Source: Epiperipatus broadwayi
Taxonomy: Eukaryota > Onychophora > Udeonychophora > Euonychophora > Peripatidae
DNA: 64,000 nucleotides
NCBI GenBank assembly: GCA_028023455.1
Contig: JAQFVV010013071.1
Span: 1-64,000, forward strand
Reading direction: 5' to 3'
The notes below the pieces were generated by a model that worked only from the letters and a program-made list of their open reading frames with translations, made no database searches and was not told where the DNA came from. Positions 20,596 through 31,330 of the stretch are shown one piece after another. The position numbers were made by a program, and so were the translations under genes. Within the stretch, counting starts at the first letter, position 1, and each line of letters begins with the position of its first letter.

Positions 20596-21805
20596 TTAAA
20601 AACGTTTAGCTAATTTATTACAAATACAAATGGAAAAGAAAAAGTATTAATATATTTTATATCAGTGAATTTATGCACACCAGAGTTTTGTATTTTTGAC
20701 TCTTGTATATATTATAAAGGTTTGTAAAATCGAGCATTATCCCCATATAGCTTTATTCTTTGATATCATTACTTTTGTTCACATGAATTCTTAAGTTCAT
20801 GTCATTTTTTTTTGTACATGACAGATTAAATTTTTTAACGGAGGAGGATGGATGTGAGGAAGGTATATTTATTTACTATAGGATATATTCAATGGAAATT
20901 TATTTTGTCTTGTGTGTAAAACATAATTGTGTGTTTTTAATAATTTATTTGAATCGCTCTTTTATCCAAACCAAAAATTACGATTTTACATGGCCTTGAA
21001 ATAACAGTCAAGTGCTACTTCTGCTCACCTTTTTAGAATTGTAAAATAATGAGTGACTTCTGAGCCCAGTAAGACTTATCAAAGCCATTAGGACAGACAA
21101 TACTGAAGAGTTTATATAATTTTTCAATAACTAGAGAAATAAACAAGTCATTCAATAGATAAAGCATGAATTTAAATAAATTATATGGCAATACGTTCTA
21201 AAGGAACTAATGTCAGACCGACAAATTATCAAATATTGTGGAATAATCACAAAAGTTATTCACAAACTAAAAAGACTTCCCCTTTCTAATCATAGTATCC
21301 ACTATAAAGTAATTAAGATATTTTTTTGCTCAGGAGTTGAATAAGCTGTGATCCATGGATTTTGAGCTCTAGAATTGATCTCTATTACTACATTAAACCA
21401 TACAGATCATCAGAACACTGGACGAATTGTTTGCAATCAAAGCTGAGTCAAAGTTAACTCACATATATTTCTGATGGGAGTGGGGAGAGGATTTAGATCA
21501 GTCTCAAATATGTAAACTTGTAATACTACTGACATTATTAAAAACAACAACAGGGTATTAGTGCATTAACTATGCTAAGGTATACAAATGATAACCAATC
21601 AGTTGATTCATTGTCTTAAATGCTGGATTTGCCTTCAGAAAAAGAACTATATATTCAGATGATATAAATATTACTTTGTGATATTTCACAGTGACTAAAT
21701 ATTAATTATTGATTGGAAGATTGGAAGAATATAATGTTTTATTGGATGATGCTTAGTGATATTCATTGAACTAAAACATGAATGATGATATTGAAAAACT
21801 TCATT
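20596..21805. other. Unassigned AT-rich sequence
   Basis: Short frames only (66 codons at 20799-20999, Phe/Ile/Tyr-rich, with no domain seen). No repeat recognised. Confidence 0.35.
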
Positions 21806-21903
21806 AGTTGATAATGAGTGGTACTCATAGCTCTAATAAGCTTTATTGATAAATGCTGTAAGAGAAAGCATTCAAAAACTTTTATTTAGAAATTATTCCC
21901 AAT

Positions 21904-21942
21904 CCTCAGACCGGTTTCATGCTTTGGCAATCCTCAGTGAGG
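21904..21942 (-). ncRNA. Hammerhead ribozyme motif D (left arm)
   Basis: CCUCA and CUGAGGA come first. UUGC, loop CAAA and GCAU form stem II with three pairs above a U-U mismatch. GAAA, the palindrome ACCGGU and C17 follow, and UGAGG pairs fully with CCUCA. Cleavage is predicted between 21909 and 21908, at GUC. The core is intact. Confidence 0.75.
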
Positions 21943-22176
21943 CACTAGGATATTTCAGACACTAGATCCAAAATACCAACTCACAGCCAGCATTTATCTA
22001 AAAGTTAATTATTAAGTAGACAATCTGAAATTTTCAGACACCTAGATGTCTTTAAACCCAGCTATCTGACCTCTAGGTGTCTGAAAATTTCAGATTATCT
22101 ACTTAATAGTTAACTTTTAGATAAATGCTGGCTTCGAGTTGGTATTTTAGATCTAGTGTCTGAAATACCCTAGCAC

Positions 22177-22213
22177 ATCACTGAAGATTGCCAAAGCATG
22201 AAAACAGTCTGAG
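22177..22213 (+). ncRNA. Hammerhead motif D (right arm), partly decayed
   Basis: CUGAAGA, the UUGC-CAAA-GCAU stem II and GAAA are kept. Stem III (AACAGU) no longer pairs beyond one or two bases, and stem I is three pairs (UCA with UGA). It is probably inactive or weak. Confidence 0.5.
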
Positions 22214-22350
22214 TAGATAGAGATTTTGAATGCTTTCTCTTGCTTATCAATAAAGATTGTTAGAACTATTGGCACCATTCATTATTTTTATTTACAAGTT
22301 TATAAAATTAAGTCATGTGATGTATGACTTTATTTTATTTATTATTGTTT

Positions 22351-23240
22351 TTGAATGATATTGATAAATAAGATCAATATCTTAATTAAACCTTATTTAA
22401 ATTTATTATTTGCTTTCAAATTTTAATATATATACTTAATAATATGTACTTTTGTATGAAGATATATATATATGCATATATAAATATGGCCAAACTCTTA
22501 TGGTATAGTTCAGCTGTGCACAATTTGTGGGGGGGGGGGGGATTCAATCTCTCAAGAAGTCGCAGAAAAATTGTTGGGGATTGTGAAAATTTTGAGAAGT
22601 TTTCATATTGGATTACAAATTTTTAATTGAATAAACAAAAACCTAAACACTGTTAAAAAAGACATGAAAACTGTTCAACTTATTATTGTGTCTGACCACT
22701 TTTGTCTTTAAACATTTCCTTCTTTATATTCCAATCTGCTTTGTATAAACAGTACATCATAATTGCACTTTGCTTATATTATTTTCATTTCTTTGCTTAT
22801 ATTATTTTCATTTCTCTTGTTCGCTCTCAGAGTTTTTATTCTTCATGCTAATATCCTTCTAAAGTTGATATGTGGAACTACATTCTTTAATGTACATAAT
22901 TTCTAAAACATTTCTACAAATCAACAGATCTATTAAAAACCAAGTCTTATTATATATTTATCATATTTTTTGTCACAAAGTTTACAAATATTTTTAAAAT
23001 CCTGTTTCTCATAGAAATTAAAATTTTTGATGAATAAATGAGTAATAAAAACCAACTATTCAGAAAACGGTAAAGATGGTATCAAGGAAGAAGATGACTG
23101 AAGTTAAAAAAAAAAGGAAGAGTAATGGTAACAACATATAATGGGTCATGTAAAATTTCAGTCTGAGTGTAAGGGTTGCAAGTGTAAAAAGGGTGGCACA
23201 CTACTGGTATAGGGGCAGCATCTTGGAGCTTGAATACATA
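22351..23240. other. Mostly unassigned; poly-G and a 22-bp tandem
   Basis: A G homopolymer sits near 22528-22541, and TTGCTTATATTATTTTCATT is present twice in tandem near 22772-22816. No gene recognised. Confidence 0.45.
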
Positions 23241-23642
23241 TACCGTGTTTCTTGGAAAATAATACCTAACCAAAAATTAAGGCGTGGCATGATTTTTGGG
23301 ATTACTTACAATATAAGCCCTACTCCAAATATATGCTCTTTTTAAGATTGGCAACCTGATAGATGTTTTTTTTTTGCCCATTGAAACACACATTGGGCGT
23401 ATTGAATTATAAAGTAATGAATTCATAAATAAACAATATTATTGACATTAATGCTTAAATAAATGGTAATATAAATTAGATTACTTTTATATTTTCCCAT
23501 CAACTATTTTTGACAAACATAATTCTATCTAAACAGGCAAAAACTCTCCATATAGTAGTGCCACCTTGTGCTAACCAGAGTAATCAGTGGATGCCAGAAG
23601 GCTTGTGCATAAAATCCCTATTTAGTGCCTACTCATCCAATA

Positions 23643-23684
23643 TCCCCAGACTAGTTTCTGGCTTGTGGCCTTCGTCAGTGAGGA
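23643..23684 (-). ncRNA. Hammerhead ribozyme motif F (left arm)
   Basis: UCCUCA, CUGACGA, AGGC-CACAA-GCCA (three pairs above an A-A mismatch), GAAA, the palindrome ACUAGU, C17, then UGGGGA. Stem I is UCCUCA with UGGGGA, six pairs including one G-U. Cleavage is predicted between 23649 and 23648. Confidence 0.75.
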
Positions 23685-23858
23685 GCCTTGAATCTGAGAG
23701 CACTGCACCTAGATCTTAGGATCTAATGCAACCCTCCAGCAGTCACCATTTATCTCTACTTAACTACAGAACTATGAGAATGAAATTGAAAACACTAATA
23801 TTTTCAATCTAAGATCAATAGCTTATATAGTCATATGGGTCTGAACTCAATTCAAGGC

Positions 23859-23900
23859 TCCTCACTGATGAAGGCCACAAGCCAGAAACTAGTCTGGGGA
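23859..23900 (+). ncRNA. Hammerhead ribozyme motif F (right arm)
   Basis: This is the same structure as the left arm, with CUGAUGA as core (23865-23871) and GAAA at 23885-23888. Cleavage is predicted after 23894, at GUC. The left and right copies differ at N7, the one core position allowed to vary. Confidence 0.78.
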
Positions 23901-24834
23901 TATTGGATGAGTAGGCACTAGATAGGAATTTTATGCACAAGCCTTCTGGCATCCATTGATTACTCTGGTTGGTGGCACTACTATATGGAGAGTTTTTGCC
24001 TGTTTAATAACAGTTATGTGCTAGCATGAGATGGTGATCATGTGATAATTCTATCTATATGGAGAAACAATTTATCTATCACCAGTCAGTATATTGGACA
24101 ACATATAATTTTATTTGTATGTTTTTAGGTATTTATTTTATTTATATTTGATACTTAGATTTAGTTTTAGGGTTTCAGTATGGTAGTCTTTAAATATTCA
24201 AGATAAAAGAAAAATAAGTTTGATTTCTTAAACATTTTTTTTTTTCCTAAAATACTTTATTAAAATACTGATGTAATTTTAAAAATCAGAGTTTAGCTTA
24301 AACTACATCAAATTCTTTTTGTTCTAAAGAAAAGGTTTTTAAAAAGAATAGCTAAGCAGAAATGCATACTAGATAACAGATGGACATGATTGTGTTGACT
24401 ATGAATCTTCATAATTCACTACACTGCCATATGTTGTAATGGATGTACTTAATGGAAATGTGAAATAAAGAAAATTTTCTGAATTGTTAGGAATTTTTTT
24501 TATTGCTTTTGTGTGGTCAAATTATTCTAAGCTATAATCACTTTTATTATCATTCCTATCTCACAAGTCTTCAATTAACACTTGATTTAATGGTGATTAC
24601 CATATAAAAAAGCTATTCTGGAGAGTACAAGAAACAAATTGTGGAGGACTCTCAGGGTAAGAATCTTACAGCTTTCTGCAAAGAGAAAAAGTATTTGAAT
24701 AAATGTACATTTTAATGCTTGAAATGTAGGTTTTTATACATGAAAAAATAAAGCATCCCCTGAAAATAAGCTCTACAATACGTTTTGGAGCAAAAATTAA
24801 TATGAGTGGGTCTTATTTTCAGAGAAATATGGTA

Positions 24835-25740
24835 ATATCTAGAATTTTAGATTTTTTTTTAAATTGGACATTTCAAGGATAAATAAAACAGAAAAGGAAA
24901 GATATAATAACTCATCAATACGGAATTTCTTTGTTTTTTTGTAGAAAAGGAATAGTTCAAAAATCTTTGTTTGTAGTGGACTATTTCTGACTTATATACC
25001 CTCTATTTATATGCACTATTTTTTATTATGTGCACAAATATATACATAATACCTAAATTATACATGTACAATAATTTACATAATATATGTATATACTTAT
25101 ATAGATATATTTGATAAGATTTGGTTTTTGTTTATATAGAAACATTATCATTAACAAATATATTCTGTTATAATTTTTTTTTTTTCAACTTATATAAAAA
25201 TATATTAGAATATTGAATTAAATATTTTCATGGATTGTTATTATAATAAAGAATAGAAATGAGGAGATTAGTGGCTATTATAGGTGAATAGAAAATTTCA
25301 GGGATTGTCAATTAGTAGTAATTGTTAGTTTCTTAGCAACATCAAAAGCTAATAAGATTTTTTCTATTTACATGGATATATTAGTATGTGTGTATATAAA
25401 ATAACCATTGTTATTTTTACAAGGCTGTTAAAATTAATAGAATTTATATAAATCTGGACTGCTATCTGAAACTATGAGCAAATTAGATTGAGGCATTGAT
25501 AGGGTTGTATGTTTCACCTTTACAAAATCTCAATGATTGATTTGATCTACTTTCTATATAAAGTCTTGGGAATGCAGATGAAAGTGAATTCATTTTTCAT
25601 TACCTGTAGAATTATATTTATACAAGAAGATTTTATTTACAAGTTTATTCAAATGATTGTAAAAAGTCTGATTAGAAGAGGATTTTTATAGTACGTGCAG
25701 TAGAAGTTTATATATATATGTATATGAAGAGCACTTAGTC
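24835..25740. other. Unassigned AT-rich sequence
   Basis: Only short AT-rich frames, for example 60 codons at 25509-25691. No repeat recognised. Confidence 0.4.
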
Positions 25741-25855
25741 ATAATGTTTTAATATATAGGGTATATGAGCACAGACTTTCATATGACTCACCACTCTCCA
25801 CACTATCTCATAACACTGATACACCTGAACACATATGTTGAAAAGATAAATAATC

Positions 25856-25899
25856 ACCACTATATGTATTTCATGCTAAACCAGCAATCATCAGTTAGT
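25856..25899 (-). ncRNA. Hammerhead motif G (left arm)
   Basis: ACUAA, CUGAUGA, UUGCUG-GUU-UAGCAU, GAAA, AUACAUAU, A17, then GUGGU. Stem II keeps five pairs above a U-U mismatch. Stem I has four of five pairs, and stem III is imperfect. The core is intact. Confidence 0.6.
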
Positions 25900-26012
25900 C
25901 CAGATTACCAAATGTGGAGTAGATTGAAGCCTGTCCATTAAAGTATGAGGATTGGATATCTTAATATATATCTGAGCACTTATAGCATATATGTGTAGAG
26001 ATGGTAATCTGG

Positions 26013-26056
26013 ACCAACTGATGATTGCTGGTTTAGCATGAAATAAGTATATCGGT
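26013..26056 (+). ncRNA. Hammerhead motif G (right arm)
   Basis: ACCAA, CUGAUGA (26018-26024), UUGCUG-GUU-UAGCAU, GAAA, then AUAAGUAU and A17, then UCGGU. Stem I has four of five pairs. The core is intact, and cleavage is predicted after 26051. Confidence 0.62.
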
Positions 26057-26468
26057 GATTATTTATCTTTTCAACATATGTGTTCAGATGTATCAGTGTT
26101 ATGAGATAGTGTGGAGAGTGGGGGGTCATGTGAAAGTCTGTGCTCATATACCCTATATATTACATATATAGACAGGTATTTAATAAGCCTGTGTGTTTCA
26201 GTTAATAATGTTTTAGTATTTATGCCCTGGAGTTACAATATCATTGAAGTAAAACTTGTAAAATTTTTGGCTTCTAATGGGAGAATTTTTCCATTAACTG
26301 AATCATAGGCAATTATTGACATCCAATATTAGTCAATAAATGAAGATGAAAAACTGCTCAACACATGATTCTAAAATTAGAAAATCTAACGAGGAATGCC
26401 ATTACTTTTGGTTGGTTTATAGTCAATGACTGTTGAAGATACTTTAATCACTGCATTGGGCTATTTAA

Positions 26469-26476
<8 letters not shown>

Positions 26477-26509
<33 letters not shown>

Positions 26510-26523
26510 CCAAATCCGATCTA

Positions 26524-26561
<38 letters not shown>
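26477..26561. repeat. TA microsatellite in two blocks
   Basis: Two TA runs (about 26477-26507 and 26528-26561) flank a 20-base spacer containing CCAAATCCGATC. They can fold as a long hairpin. The frame seen across them (Tyr-Ile repeats) is an artefact of the repeat. Confidence 0.9.
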
Positions 26562-26562
<1 letters not shown>

Positions 26563-26565
<3 letters not shown>

Positions 26566-26912
26566 TTAAGTTTGGAAAGATGTATGTTAGGAGTAACAAG
26601 AAGTGATCGAAAAGGAAATACATGGGTGAGAAAACAAGCAGGTCTTACTGGCATCATTGAAAAATTAAAAGACTATAGTGGAGTTGGGTTGGACATATTG
26701 CTAGAAGAGATAATAATAGATGGGGATTTGAAATCTTAAACTGGATTCCTAGAGGTTGTAAAAGATTTAGAAAGAGACTATATGTGAGATGGATGGACGA
26801 AATAAAGAAGTGTGATATGGGGAAGAGGAGCTAGAGGTTGGAGAAGTTGATTGAATGTGGAGAAATCATTCTGCAGTGGATTAATACTAGTAAAATGATG
26901 ATGATGATGATA
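26563..26912 (+). pseudogene. RTE-like LINE 3' end
   Basis: It translates as RCMLGVTRSDRKGNTWVRKQ, followed after frameshifts by sequence matching GRIARRDDN and IPRGCKRF-type text, and ends in GATGATGATGATGAT (26896-26911). It matches the family at 28681. The 5' end abuts the TA microsatellite, so the copy is either truncated there or inserted at the repeat. Confidence 0.78.
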
Positions 26913-26940
26913 TAATAGATTGAACCTCTGTCATTAATTT

Positions 26941-27172
26941 ATATAATATTAAAACACTGCAACAGAGAATGAAAAACTAAAATTTAATCAAATTAACCAA
27001 GTATACTTTCAATACATTAGTGCCATAATCATCACTAACAAATAAACAAACAAAAAATACTGTGGGTGTTTTTGTTTGTTTGTTAACCATGATTATGACA
27101 CTAACGTGTTGTAAGTATACTTAATTTCTTTAATTGAATTGTATTCTCTGTCACAATGTTTTAATATTATAT
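26941..27172. repeat. Inverted-repeat element (MITE-like)
   Basis: ATATAATATTAAAACACTGC on the left is mirrored at the right end (TTTTAATATTATAT, 27159-27172). The arms run inward through AACCAAGTATACTT to a loop around 27050. It has no coding frame. Confidence 0.75.
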
Positions 27173-27784
27173 ACATACGAACACATACACTAATGGCTAC
27201 TTTTAAGAATATGTCATATTTTAAATTTATTCGTAAAAAAGTAAATAATGATAAAAATATATGGGTCTATGAATTGCTTGTATTATTTATTTATTTATAA
27301 AATAAATATTTGTTTATTAAAAAAAAACATTTATTGATTTTTTTTTTTGTACTTGTTACAGCTATAATAGATGTAGCGCATGCCTCTGTGTAAAAATTGT
27401 CTTACTTCAAATCACAATATATTTATATCTTAAAGATAATGACATATATTTTAAATAAGCAATGAGAATTTGGCTAATAGTAAAAAAAAAAAAAAAATCT
27501 AAATAGAATGAACAATATGATTATTTGTTTACTAAAATAAATAATAATTTATTTGTTAATCAACATAGTAATATAAATTGTCAAGATTGTAAATTTGTTT
27601 TGATTGGAATTCTGAGAATTTGAAAGAAAATAAAGAGAAATCAATAATATTCGTTGATCATTAATTGATCGATTTTTTTGTACTTAATAGAGCCTTCGTT
27701 GATTGTAATCTATATTTTCTATATAAGAACAGAGTTCTGTTACAAATCAGAATACAATCCATTATATATTGAAACGGAAATAAA
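27173..27784. other. Unassigned AT-rich sequence
   Basis: Poly-A and poly-T runs. No feature recognised. Confidence 0.4.
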
Positions 27785-27910
27785 TATCTCCCGCTGAGTT
27801 ATGTGATATCAAAAACGACTGAAAAATATATATCCCACTCTCTAAGCTTTGCTGTAATATAACCATTTTCTCTTTGGTTGAAATCACATATTTCAGCGGG
27901 AGTAATTACT
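27785..27910. repeat. Inverted-repeat hairpin
   Basis: ATCTCCCGCTGAGTTATGTG is mirrored by CACATATTTCAGCGGGAGT, with a loop of about 80 bp. Confidence 0.65.
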
Positions 27911-27955
27911 TGCCTTTTCAATTACAGGTATTTAAACACAATTTTAATTATTTAT

Positions 27956-28347
27956 TAGTTCATTATATATGATTTGAAATACAGACATTCTTATACCTGG
28001 AACTTAATTGTAAATATAGGGGATTTGAATTCAGACTTTCAAGTAATCTTCAACTATCCACACTATCTCATACTACTAATACACATGACCACACACATGT
28101 AGGAAAGATAAATAATCACCAATATACATTAAAGTATAAAGATTTGCTATTTTAATATAAACTGAGCACTGAAATGTGTGGAGATAATAATCTGGACCAA
28201 CTGATGAATGCTGCTTCAGCATGAAATACGTATATCTTTTCTACATGTGTGTAGTCATGTGTATCAGTAGTATGAGATAGTATGGATAGTTGAAGGTTGC
28301 TTGGAAGTCTGAGTTCAAATCCCCTATATTTATAGTTCATTATATAT
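27956..28347. mobile_element. Family G retroposon with 15-bp target duplication
   Basis: TAGTTCATTATATAT at 27956-27970 and 28333-28347 flanks a 362-bp element. The left arm (GGATTTGAATTCAGACTTTC) and right arm (GAAAGTC-type sequence ending in AAATCCCC) are inverted. One hammerhead core survives in the right half. The left ribozyme region has been deleted at the AATATACATTAAAGTATAAAG junction. Confidence 0.88.
28196..28234 (+). ncRNA. Hammerhead motif G lacking stem I 3' strand
   Basis: ACCAA, CUGAUGA, a perfect six-pair stem II (AUGCUG-CUU-CAGCAU), GAAA, AUACGUAU and A17 are all present. The downstream UUGGUGAUUAUU has been deleted, so stem I cannot form. It is a natural loss-of-stem copy. 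Confidence 0.6.
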
Positions 28348-28680
28348 ATGTCTAAGAAAATAGTTGAGTTAAGATCAAGTAATAGTAAAACAAATTATAA
28401 TATATTTATTTAATTATAAATAAATGATAGGTTACTTTACTATTGAACTTTTCCCCCACAGTTAATTGGTACAGTGATATTAAGTGATCGAATAAAGTTT
28501 TTCTTTTCTTTTTTAATGAATGCGGTTCAGTATACTGTTTGCACTATTTATACTATACTTGAAGAAACAATCATCAATATTTTAAAACGTATGCATTTTA
28601 TTCTGATTTACTTTTTTTGATTAAAAATTAAAAATAAACATATAATTACAGCTATTAAATACATAACATTTGATAATATA
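28348..28680. other. Unassigned AT-rich sequence
   Basis: No feature recognised. Confidence 0.4.
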
Positions 28681-29011
28681 TCATGTTGGGAGTAACAAGA
28701 AGAGATCGAAAACGCAATATATGGGTAAGAGAACAAACAGGTATTATTGACCTCATTGAAAAAATTAAAAGACTGAAGCGGAGTTGGGCTGGACGTATTG
28801 CTAGAAGAGATGATAATGGATGGACAATTGAAATCTTAAACTGGATTCCAAGAGATTGTAAAAGACCCAGAAAGAGATCACAGGTGGATGGATGAAATAA
28901 GAAAGTGTGCAGGAGTGATGTGGAGAAGAGAAGCTAAAGATCGGAGATGGATTGAACTTGGAGAGCTCTTCATCCTGCAGTGAGTTGATAATGGTTGATG
29001 ATGATGATTTG
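28681..29011 (+). pseudogene. RTE-like LINE 3' end, best-preserved copy
   Basis: An open frame of 70 codons (28683-28895) reads MLGVTRRDRKRNIWVREQTG, then a helical region with LKRSWAGRIARRDDN and IPRDCKRPRKRS. This is the conserved C-terminal tail of RTE-type endonuclease-reverse transcriptases. The noncoding 3' part ends in GATGATGATGATT. The catalytic regions are missing because of 5' truncation, so it is not functional. Confidence 0.85.
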
Positions 29012-29235
29012 AAACAACTAAGTTTAAATATGTTATAATGACAATAATTCACAGGTCAAACTTAACCATTTATCAAACAAATAAATAGTACCCACTTTCA
29101 TGTTAATGCCAATTATCTAGTAGGACAAAAAGTAGGTAAATATAAACTTTTGTCTAATTGTCAAATTAATATTGATATGAGAAAATGGATATTATTTACA
29201 AAATTATTTAATTTGCTAAGTATGTCTTCTAAGTT

Positions 29236-29865
29236 GCTGTTATGTTATCACCTTCACCATTTTCAGTCATTATCGATCCACTGTAGAATAAAGATTTCTC
29301 CAAGTTCAACCCATCTTCTTCCATTTCTGGCCTCTTTTATCCACATCACCCTACCACACTTCTTTATTTTAGCTCTTTAATTCCACGTATCTCTTCTCAT
29401 TTTTTATCTATCAAGATCAATCTTTTCTATCCTTTTTTTTGTTTCCATTCATCATTTTCTCCAACACATCTTTCACTAAATTATTCTTTCTTCTTAATAT
29501 ATGCCCAATCCAGTTTCTCTTTCTATCTTTAATTTTCTCAATCAATCTCCTTTTTTCATTTACTCTTTTCAAAACGTCATTTGTCATTTTATTCATCCAA
29601 CTGATTTTTTCCCCATCCTTCTCTATGTTCATATTTCAGAGGTTTCTAATCTGTTCGATTTTTTATATCCATTGCCTATGTTTCATAACCATACAATAAT
29701 ACACTCCATACATAGCATTTATTTAATCTTTTCTTTAATTCTTTCTTCAAAGGTTCACAGAATATTTCCTTTTTCTTAGTAAATACCCCTTTGCCAATAT
29801 TCTTCTTCTTAACTTCATCTTCACTTCCTCCATCCTCACACATTATTTTTTAAAATTTTATATGA
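29236..29865 (-). pseudogene. Two LINE 3' ends in the same orientation, joined
   Basis: On the minus strand 29632-29417 encodes KISWMNKMTNDVLKRVNEKR, then RNWIGHILRRKNNLVKDVLE, the tail of a Jockey/RTE-like non-LTR protein. After a stop, the sequence from about 29400 to 29240 matches the noncoding 3' end of the RTE family (GGGTTGAACTTGGAG ... CAGTGGATCGATAATG). Either the two families are adjacent insertions or this is a chimeric LINE. Upstream sequence to 29865 has similar composition but no clear motif. Confidence 0.65.
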
Positions 29866-30204
29866 GGGTTTTATATAAATATGTAAAAAATCCTGAAATA
29901 TAAGTCAAACTTTGATTTTAAGTCATTAGTTTGACAAGCAAAATTTTTCATTATTGTAATGAAATTTTTCTATGTATTTATTTTTTAGATAAACTTCAGC
30001 TATTACACCATTTAATAATAGTATTTATCCTATTCATTTTTAAATTAAAATTGGAACCTTTTTAAAGTCTATTAATCTATATTTTATAAAAATTGTAAAT
30101 GAGATATTAATACTTTATGAAAAGTGAAATTATTACAACTTTGTAAATATTATTTATACACACATATATATTATTTTTATCTAGAGCCGTGTTTACAATT
30201 ATAT
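29866..30204. other. Unassigned AT-rich sequence
   Basis: No feature recognised. Confidence 0.4.
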
Positions 30205-30557
30205 TATGTACAAATATCAGCCTTTCAAGCTAATTGAACACGCGCTTTTTGAGAAATAATTGCTTATTTACTCATAATTGAGTTTCAGTAAGAGTGACGT
30301 TTTTCTAAGTAATTTCACCGACGTCATTCATTCAAAAAACATCGTAAATAGTAATTTAAAGTGAGAATTCTACTCACGCTTTCCTCAACAGTACTTCAGA
30401 TTTGCTCATATAAAAGAATTTGAGTCGTAGGAATAAGAGGATCCCTTTTATTCCTGCATAAATACTATATCTTGTATTGAAGAGGGAAGTATTCATTTAT
30501 TTAACACTCTCAAAAGGCACGTGTTCAATTAGCTTGAAAGGCTGATATTTGTACGTA
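30205..30557. mobile_element. MITE with about 37-bp TIRs, TA-flanked
   Basis: GTACAAATATCAGCCTTTCA and AGCTAATTGAACACG at the left (from 30207) are mirrored at the right (to 30555). TA lies on both sides. It is 349 bp with no frame. TA flanks suggest the Tc1/mariner superfamily, but I cannot confirm it. Confidence 0.8.
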
Positions 30558-31052
30558 ACACATATATATATTGTAACCTTATATTTGGCCAATAAGGGAG
30601 TAAATATAATAGATAGTACTTAAAAAAATTTTTTTACTCAAAATAAATAAAATCCTTTAATAAATAAACTTTACTATTTCTAAGCTATTCTAAGGTATTA
30701 ATAAAATATCTTTGTTAAATGTATTTGAAAGATAATTACAAAAGAATATCAATTAATTGATTTGATAGTTGTTAAAGTGAGAGTTTGATAAGTTAAACTT
30801 GGATAAAAGTTAGTTTAAAATGTGCCCTGTTTTGAGTTGATTGTAGTAGCCTGAGTTTTTGAAAAATGCATTTAAAGTAGTAGTTATTAAAGTATTAGTT
30901 AAATCATGTAATATCTGATTGAAATTAAAATTTGGATAGTCTAAGTTTAGATAAAGCTAGTTTAAAAGGGATTGTATCTCAGATCGATAGATAAAGGTTT
31001 AGTTTTGCTGTCTTTTAAAATACTATTTCTTAACATGTAGTAAATTTCATAG
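30558..31052. other. Unassigned AT-rich sequence
   Basis: No feature recognised. Confidence 0.4.
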
Positions 31053-31215
31053 GTTCATTAATCATCACATGATCACCACTTCTTATGCTTGCTTATAACT
31101 GTTGTTGAAACAGGCAAAACTCACTATACCTATTGCCACACACAGCAAGCTAGAGTAATCAATGGATCAGAAGGCTTGTGCATAAAATCCCCATCTAGTG
31201 CCTACTCATCCAATA

Positions 31216-31257
31216 TCCCCAGACTAGTTTCTGGCTTATGGCCTTTATCAGTGAGTG
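31216..31257 (-). ncRNA. Hammerhead motif F (left arm), G8 changed
   Basis: The structure is as in other F motifs, but the core reads CUGAUAA, with A at the essential G8. Stem I is shortened to four pairs. Expected to be inactive. Confidence 0.5.
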
Positions 31258-31288
31258 TACCTAGGTGCAGTGCTCTCGGATCCAAGGC

Positions 31289-31330
31289 TCCTCACTGATG
31301 AAGGCCATAAGTCAGAAACTAGTCTGGGGA
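31289..31330 (+). ncRNA. Hammerhead ribozyme motif F (right arm)
   Basis: UCCUCA, CUGAUGA, stem II GGC-CAUAA-GUC (one G-U) above an A-A mismatch, GAAA, ACUAGU, C17, then UGGGGA. Stem I has six pairs. Cleavage is predicted after 31324. Confidence 0.75.

Larger units (their letters stand above)
21806..22350. mobile_element. Family D hairpin retroposon, hammerhead in each arm
   Basis: The two arms (about 21843-22055 and 22068-22255) are inverted copies meeting near 22062 at AGGTGTCTGAAAATTTCAGA-like text. The right extension (ACAAGTTTATAAAATTAAGTC, ATGTGATGTATGACTT) matches the tail of the D copy at 42567-43025. It shares the TTTTAGATAAATGCTGG and GATCTAGTGTCTGAA blocks with family E, so D is a head-to-head relative of the head-to-tail E. 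Confidence 0.8.
23519..24057. mobile_element. Family F hairpin retroposon with 13-bp target duplication
   Basis: ATAATTCTATCTA flanks both sides (23519-23531 and 24045-24057). The 513-bp element has inverted arms (AACAGGCAAAAACTCTCC ... GGAGAGTTTTTGCCTGTT) and a hammerhead motif in each. The centre holds about 175 bp ending GTCATATGGGTCTGAACTC. It has no frame. The long target duplication points to insertion by a reverse transcriptase with an endonuclease, not by a DNA transposase. Confidence 0.9.
23241..24834. mobile_element. TIR DNA element split by a family F retroposon
   Basis: The left end TACCGTGTTTCTTGGAAAAT and AATACC is mirrored at the right end, where TCTTATTTTCAGAGAAATAT is followed by GGTA. 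TACCGTATTTCC-type ends on TA-flanked elements are common in animal genomes, and TA lies at each boundary here. The family F element (23532-24044) lies inside, so it came later. No transposase frame is seen in the roughly 1.1 kb that remains. Confidence 0.6.
25741..26218. mobile_element. Family G hairpin retroposon with 14-bp target duplication
   Basis: ATAATGTTTTAATA (25741-25754) and ATAATGTTTTAGTA (26205-26218) differ by one base and flank a 450-bp element. The arms are inverted: the left has the hammerhead on the minus strand, the right on the plus strand. GAAGCCTGTCCATTAAAG and CACCACTCTCCACACTATCT are family landmarks. It has no coding capacity. Confidence 0.85.

Noticed and set aside
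26448-26657. Tyr/Ile-repeat open frame on the minus strand
   Set aside because: It is a translation of the TA microsatellite joined to LINE antisense.
29439-29779. Two overlapping plus-strand frames of 86 and 92 codons
   Set aside because: They are antisense to the LINE tail on the minus strand and are hydrophobic shadows of it.
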